Origin: Perkinsus chesapeaki
Taxonomy: Eukaryota > Perkinsozoa > Perkinsida > Perkinsidae
Reading direction: 5' to 3'
DNA length: 64,000 bases
Assembly: GCA_013115145.1 (NCBI GenBank)
Contig: JAAPAO010000101.1
Coordinates: 1-64,000, forward strand
Shown here piece after piece: positions 58,947 to 64,000 of this stretch; the stretch's first letter is position 1; every line of letters starts with the position of its first letter. Under the pieces are notes generated by a model that saw nothing but the letters and a program-made list of their open reading frames with translations, searched no databases and was not told where the DNA came from. Both the position numbers and the translations under genes were made by a program.

Positions 58947-61846
58947 ATGTCATCTTCCAAATGGGAAGCTTTCGCGAACTGGACGGACAAGATCACTGAC
59001 AGGCTTTGTAGCAACTGACATCAAGCTGCACGAATGTAACGTTGCAGGCCTCCCATGTTTGGGACCCGATATTCATACCAATCCACGAACTTTCGTCTTC
59101 CAACGGGAGAGTGAAGGAGACAATGTCGTCATCGGGAAGATGGGGTTGTCGTATAAGTGGGCAGTTATCTACGGTTTAGGGTAAGCTGCAGGCACTTGCT
59201 CGATTATACTTGTGCTGGCTGATCTGGTCGAGATGGTGCGCTGCATTGCGGGATGCTTCTGTTGATAAGATACATAGCAGCCGCAGCGATATCTTTGGTA
59301 CTTCTTACAACATCTGTTATCCTCGATGATGTCCATGCCATTAAGCCAGGATCGATGGTCTTCACCGGCCTGCCGGGGCAACTTAAACCTGTGCAGGTCG
59401 ACATCCCGGTGAGTGGTGTTATCGCAGAGTAGAGCGACTGGGGTGTCATTACTTCGATGAGACTCGTCGAGAATGTCGTTGTTACGGTCAAAACTAATGA
59501 TAGAATTAACCCGAGTAGCAGCCAGCGAATCCACTACCATCTGCAGGCATCTCGTGGTGGATGGCGCACGCTCCGATACAACTACCCGAACGAAGGCGAA
59601 ATATGTCCTCTTAAAGAGAAGGAGAAGCGGCCGGCAATTGCGAGGTGATTCTGCTGTGCATAGGTCACGTCGGCCATGGATGGATCTCAGGTATTCGACT
59701 CTAGCTCAATGTGAGATAGAGGGTCAGAGGTGCGCAGCAGATCGGAAGAACGACTCGCTGAGTGGAATCGCGCTGAGCTTGACCGATATTGGTCTGGCTC
59801 AGATCGAAACTAATAGTGGACTCGGAGCAGAGACTCTTGAAGATGTGAGGAATGAAACAGTGGCAGACGACACTCACCTCGTTGTCAGTTCTCCAATATT
59901 TCCTTCTTGAACCGCGTGCTGGATATTTCAGCGCTGACGTGTCATGCTCTGGCATTCCTGCTGCTGGTAAGTAGTGCTCTACGGCCTGCTCACATAGAGA
60001 CCGTGTGGATCCTTCAGAGGTCCTATTTGTTAGCCTTAGAATTGTTCGCCTTAGGTTGGCATGCGCAGGCTTCCTCGCTCGGTGCTCCTACACAGAAGTG
60101 AGAAGTCGGACTTTATCTCCTTCGCCATGGACTATGCTCCACACTGGTCAGACCGACTCCCATACGTTCTCAAAAGTTGGTGGTGATTCAGGTTGGTTAT
60201 GCTAGGAGGAGTGCTGTTATTTCTCTCCACTGCCCTGGCAACATCTTTCCGCCACGATCTGACCTCCCATATAGCAGCTTATGGCATTGCCTGTCACACT
60301 AGTCCCGGTGATCCTGTGAGACTTGCATTTAATCCCGGGAAGTAATAGCTGTGTCTATTGGGCTTGAAACACGTACTCTATCCAGTAAAGACCCGTCGAA
60401 TCTGGACGCCATGCTGGTATTCGCCGAGTACGTCTACAGATCTGGCAGGGCCGGCATTAGCGTAGCTCTCTCGACAGCCGTGGTCTACATTGACCTATTC
60501 GCATCTATATTAGTTATCTGGTAAGTTCCTATTGTAAGGTACCTAAAAGGTGTACTTGCTTGTCTTTCAGGGCCGGCACTCGCGGGGCTTACCATAAAGA
60601 TCGCGCCAAGTTAACGGACTCTCAGCTCAGCAGACTCCCTTTTTACTCCAAGATCTGGCCTTTACTCGTCAGTGTGGCATTCTTGGCTTTCTCGCTGGCC
60701 TCTACTTGGTTTGCTGGGTGAGTTTGTCGGTTATTACTGCCTCCTCGATGGCACTCGCTACTTTGCGTTTTATAGGTATTGGACCAGAGTTAGGGGCTTC
60801 CCATTGAACGAGCGTTTCTGGAATATAGACCGCCCACTTGGGCGCGCTGACCTGGATGACATCATCCTCAACAATCTAGCAATTACGTATGCATCGTATG
60901 AAGTAGTCTGCCCCTAGCAGTCATAGCGCATGAGACTTATTCCTTCCAGGTCGCGGATTTTGCCACTGGTATTTGGGCACTCATCGGTTTCCTTCTCTGG
61001 CTTGTAACCCCCGACAAGAGCCAGTTCCTCTCCAAATATGCGCAGCTTCTGGGGTTAGCGTATTTCCTCCGAGCTATCATCGTGGTAAGTGCAGTTAAAA
61101 CAACAGTCGTGGACTGTACGACTCTACTTAGCCATGGACCGTGTTACCTGCTCCCACCAGTATAGTGCAAGTGCCGATGTGCTACAGAAAGCCTGAAGGC
61201 GCCATATTTGGGGATATCATAACAGCTGTCTATTGCAATGATATGATGTAAGATATTTCCGTCTGCTTTCCAAATACCATTCCTCTCAAGGTACTCTGGT
61301 CATGCAGCCTTCATATCGCTGCCCTGCCTCATCGCTATAGCATTTGTCGTGTACGGTCCTGTTCAGAGGAAGGTTCTTGCCATATGTGTTTTATTAATTG
61401 CGGTGGTGCCTTCCGTAGCAGTTGTTGTGATATCCCGAGCTCACTACACGATGGATGTAGGGCAGTTCGGTAGTGGGTGTTACTGAATTTCCCGTTCTGT
61501 TAGATTCTGGTCAGCTTATTGGTGACCAGCTCCCTCACCTTACTGAACGTTCCAGCTTGGAAAGCTCTCTTCAATTACGGAAACGATCCTGGGATGCGTG
61601 CCAAAGACGTAGAGCATTATCAATGAGTTGGACCGTTGCAGACGCCTTTGCTTTCGTTTCCAGGTTAGCGCGCTGTTGGATGAGTGCAACGACTACCTTG
61701 AAAGACAGGTCGACCTGGAAACCTCGGGTCTGCTGGGCGACACATTGCCACCTGATTGGGCTGCCGTTGAACGAAAGATTTCGGCTCTTAGCGAGAAGCT
61801 CTCGCAACAAAGAGGAGCCCAACCCAAGCTTGATAATTACGCTTAA
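58947..61846 (+). CDS. Sphingomyelin-synthase-like membrane protein, copy B
   Basis: Sixteen exons, in phase, encode 672 residues: 58947-59007, 59048-59180, 59270-59408, 59547-59644, 59691-59844, 59889-59966, 60055-60146, 60192-60341, 60386-60520, 60571-60717, 60776-60902, 60950-61084, 61132-61247, 61291-61456, 61504-61608, 61664-61846. Fourteen of the 16 exons have exactly the same length as in copy A; only exon 2 and the last differ. Catalytic motifs are YCNDMMYSGH and SRAHYTMD, with PWTVLPAP and LGLAYFLRAII before them. The tail is helical and charged, ending LDNYA. Corresponding introns are 46 and 58 nt with no tRNA gene, and intron 7 has a normal GT donor. It begins 159 bases after copy A ends. 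Probably a Golgi, ER or plasma-membrane lipid enzyme. Confidence 0.75.
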
Positions 61847-63414
61847 GATTTGGGCTGCTCCTGTAACCAAGACTTCGCGTATTTTTCGTCCCTTGCCTTT
61901 TGGTGAGTTCGCAGGAGATCTTGGAGCACTTTTCCCTTCTATCATGAAGCCTCTAACACGGCACCACATAAGATACTCAATCTTGTAGCCAATTGGGTAC
62001 CACGCGTTGTACTGTTCACGAATGTTGTGCTGAGTCTATAAATATCTCAAATCTCAAATGTCACGCTTTACACTGTTACTCTTCATTGCACGCACCCATT
62101 TTTACCATTACTTGCTAATAAACCAAGAAGGATAATACGAGGGCAGATATGGCGTTAATGGGGTGTCCGAGTACTAAGGACCTTGGTTACCACAGGAGGC
62201 AACTTCGGTAAGCATACACGGTTTAATATGGCACAGTTGGGAAATGCGCAAGTATCCAATGTACGATACCACGCGAGCGTTAAAGTGCCTTAAGATTATT
62301 AGTCTCAGCAATCAAAACAAATAGAAAGCGGTCACAAGCGAGAGTAAATCTCACTACTACCAAAAGGAAGTGTCATCACGGTACTCGACAGCAACAATAT
62401 AGCTGTAGCAACCCAAATCATAGCTCAGACTCTACATGAGAGAAACAGCAACAAGATAACAGCCACCGAAGTGACTCGAGATCTCAGAGCTGGAGGCCTA
62501 GATGGTTTCCCAAGGTGTCTGGACCGTTAGGCTGACAAGAGCAGCCACGGCAATTAGCCTTGGAGAGGCACAGAGGAATATTGCGCAAGTATGACTCGAT
62601 CACCACCAACAACGACAGCGTCTAACCGGCGTTGTGAATCGAATAACCTATTAAAAATAGGAAGAGACACATGGTGGTGGACTTAAGGCTCACGCAAGCG
62701 CAAGAGCGTCGACAAGACGTCGATGATGCCCAAAGCGCAATCACTCTACCGGTAGAGCCGACCGCAAAGCCACCAAAGCACCTTTAAAAAGGACGCAATG
62801 CGGCAAAGCAGGCTCAACCGAAGATCAATATAGATGGTGCATCAGACTGACGTGCAAAAGTCTCATCAAGAATCAGGGACTTGGGTATAGCGATATTTTT
62901 AATCATCACATGCAGCTGCAATAAGAATCAAACGTCAGAGAGATACGCAGTTCAACCCCACATAGAAGTCGGAAGACATGGGTTAGCAATAAGCGTTAAA
63001 TCATCATTCATCTGGCATTTTGATGCCTCAGCGAAATCCGCTAATATTTCTCTCCACGGAAGCTCACGAGGAGCCCGGTTTCAGAGTGTGTAACAAAGAT
63101 GGCTCATCAAAGACATTGCACTTCTTACTGGGTCAGATCTGTTGAGCTTGACATAATAGATTAAGGTATCCCCACGGCTGAGTAAGATCAGCGGGAAAAT
63201 CTAATCATCATTCCCAGAAGGCATTAACATTCAGTGGAAGTTGACGTTCTTTAAGTGTCAACAGCGGGAAATGTGAATCGATTAGGCAATCGATTTAGAC
63301 GTTTTTAGCTAATAGGCGGAGCGTTGCGTTGCACGGGCTACGATTTCGTCGTGCAAGGAGCGCTCGCCTACAAAGCAGAATCGTCGTCACTCTTTGAACT
63401 GTCTTTGCTTGATT
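61847..63414. other. Intergenic region
   Basis: About 1.6 kb with no supported gene or RNA. Short ORFs (e.g. 62881-63093) lack any signal. The last 100 bases probably carry the promoter of the gene at 63415. Confidence 0.5.
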
Positions 63415-64000
63415 ATGGCGCTCCTCATTGTGGCTCAAGACACAGCCCATAGTACCGCCTACATCGATGATGTATTCTCAGAGCTCGCCGGTCACATGGA
63501 CCTCGACGGTCTGAAGTATTTAGTGTGGGAGTTTGTCGGTCTGCGTAAGCCCTGTGGGCTGAAAGTCGCCGGTAGGGAGCCCAGCGGTATTTACTCAATT
63601 GTTGGCAGTTGTGGGGATGACATTATCGGACTGAGGCAGTGCCGAACCTCGGGGAAGTCCCAGATAGTGGCGCTCAGGGAAGGCGACTTGGCTGGAGCAG
63701 GAAAGCTCATATTGGAGTCGGAATCCTGGCTTACCGATGCCTGGCAGTCATCCCTGTGTACGGATGGTGATGAGAAGATATATCATGTCGATAACACGGA
63801 TAAAGTGTATGAGATCAACAACACCGATGTCAGCGGGGAAATGCGCGTGCTGAAGACAGACGTCCCCGAGTCGGCACTGCTCTACAGGACTCGTTTGATC
63901 GATTCAACTCTCTATGTTGGGTGCGCTGGTGCCAGTCGTATAAGTAGAGTACTTTGCACGGTTGATCTCGCATCTGGGAAATTCGATACTGTAAAATGCA
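63415..64000 (+). CDS. Hypothetical protein, 3' truncated by the window end
   Basis: The frame is open from ATG 63415 to the last base (195 codons) with no stop or obvious donor, so it is easily overlooked. The protein is soluble, with an acidic helical start (AYIDDVFSELAGHMDLDG) and then repeated short strands with turns (GIYSIVGSCGDDIIGL, KIYHVDNTDKVYEINNTD, STLYVGCAGASR), resembling a beta-propeller such as kelch- or PQQ-like blades. The style is similar to the tandem pair at 7693 and 9255, but direct identity is weak, so common ancestry is only a possibility. Confidence 0.7.
   Translation, partial: MALLIVAQDTAHSTAYIDDVFSELAGHMDLDGLKYLVWEFVGLRKPCGLKVAGREPSGIYSIVGSCGDDIIGLRQCRTSGKSQIVALREGDLAGAGKLILESESWLTDAWQSSLCTDGDEKIYHVDNTDKVYEINNTDVSGEMRVLKTDVPESALLYRTRLIDSTLYVGCAGASRISRVLCTVDLASGKFDTVKC

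Noticed and set aside
58379-59014. Minus ORF of 211 codons
   Set aside because: It covers the end of copy A and the start of copy B of the plus-strand tandem pair, where exon lengths match between copies; the open antisense frame is coincidental.
1-64000. CRISPR arrays, operons, prokaryotic promoters or terminators, insertion sequences with transposases
   Set aside because: None seen; the spliced genes and eukaryotic tRNAs make a prokaryotic reading untenable, and no transposase or reverse transcriptase motif was found.

Overview
The window looks like nuclear DNA of an intron-rich unicellular eukaryote, most likely a perkinsozoan alveolate (Perkinsus or a relative). Reasons: GT-AG introns mostly 40-60 nt long, tandem paralogues, Spinster-like transporters, eukaryotic tRNA genes, peroxins, and many secreted proteins without recognisable homologues. 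The genus call is inference, since no marker gene is present. An assembly gap lies at 17206-17304. Exon models were built by hand from splice sites and reading phase. Those described as phase-consistent have every junction agreeing; none has been checked against transcripts.

1-17 kb: a broken pepsin-like protease at the left edge (minus strand), a small signal-peptide ORF, a secreted acidic protein with a thrombospondin-like motif (4829-6858), a tandem pair of unknown proteins (7693-8715, 9255-10355) and a decayed relic of the acidic protein beyond them. From about 11.7 to 22.3 kb the sequence is AT-rich and repeat-bearing, with a tRNA-like relic, a 39-bp tandem repeat and a dispersed palindromic repeat.

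22-36 kb: plus-strand, finely split exons coding for coiled-coil and low-complexity proteins of unknown function. Two complete models are offered (22298-24236 and 27393-27853); the rest is exon-level only.

36-64 kb: gene-dense. In order: two tandem Spinster-like major facilitator genes; PEX16; a large multi-domain surface membrane protein; a stand-alone D-glutamate cyclase; an unknown 324-residue protein; a minus-strand secreted cysteine-rich protein; small uncertain ORFs; PEX12; and two tandem 16-exon sphingomyelin-synthase-like genes. The first of these two carries two antisense tRNA genes (Ser-CGA, Val-AAC) in its introns. A partial gene runs off the right edge.

Functionally, PEX16 (peroxisomal membrane assembly) and PEX12 (export of the PTS receptor) are strong evidence for functional peroxisomes in this lineage. 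The sphingomyelin-synthase-like pair, the Spinster-like carriers and the large ectodomain protein point to a membrane and surface theme, but I see no operon-like logic; the order looks like ordinary eukaryotic clustering with tandem duplication.
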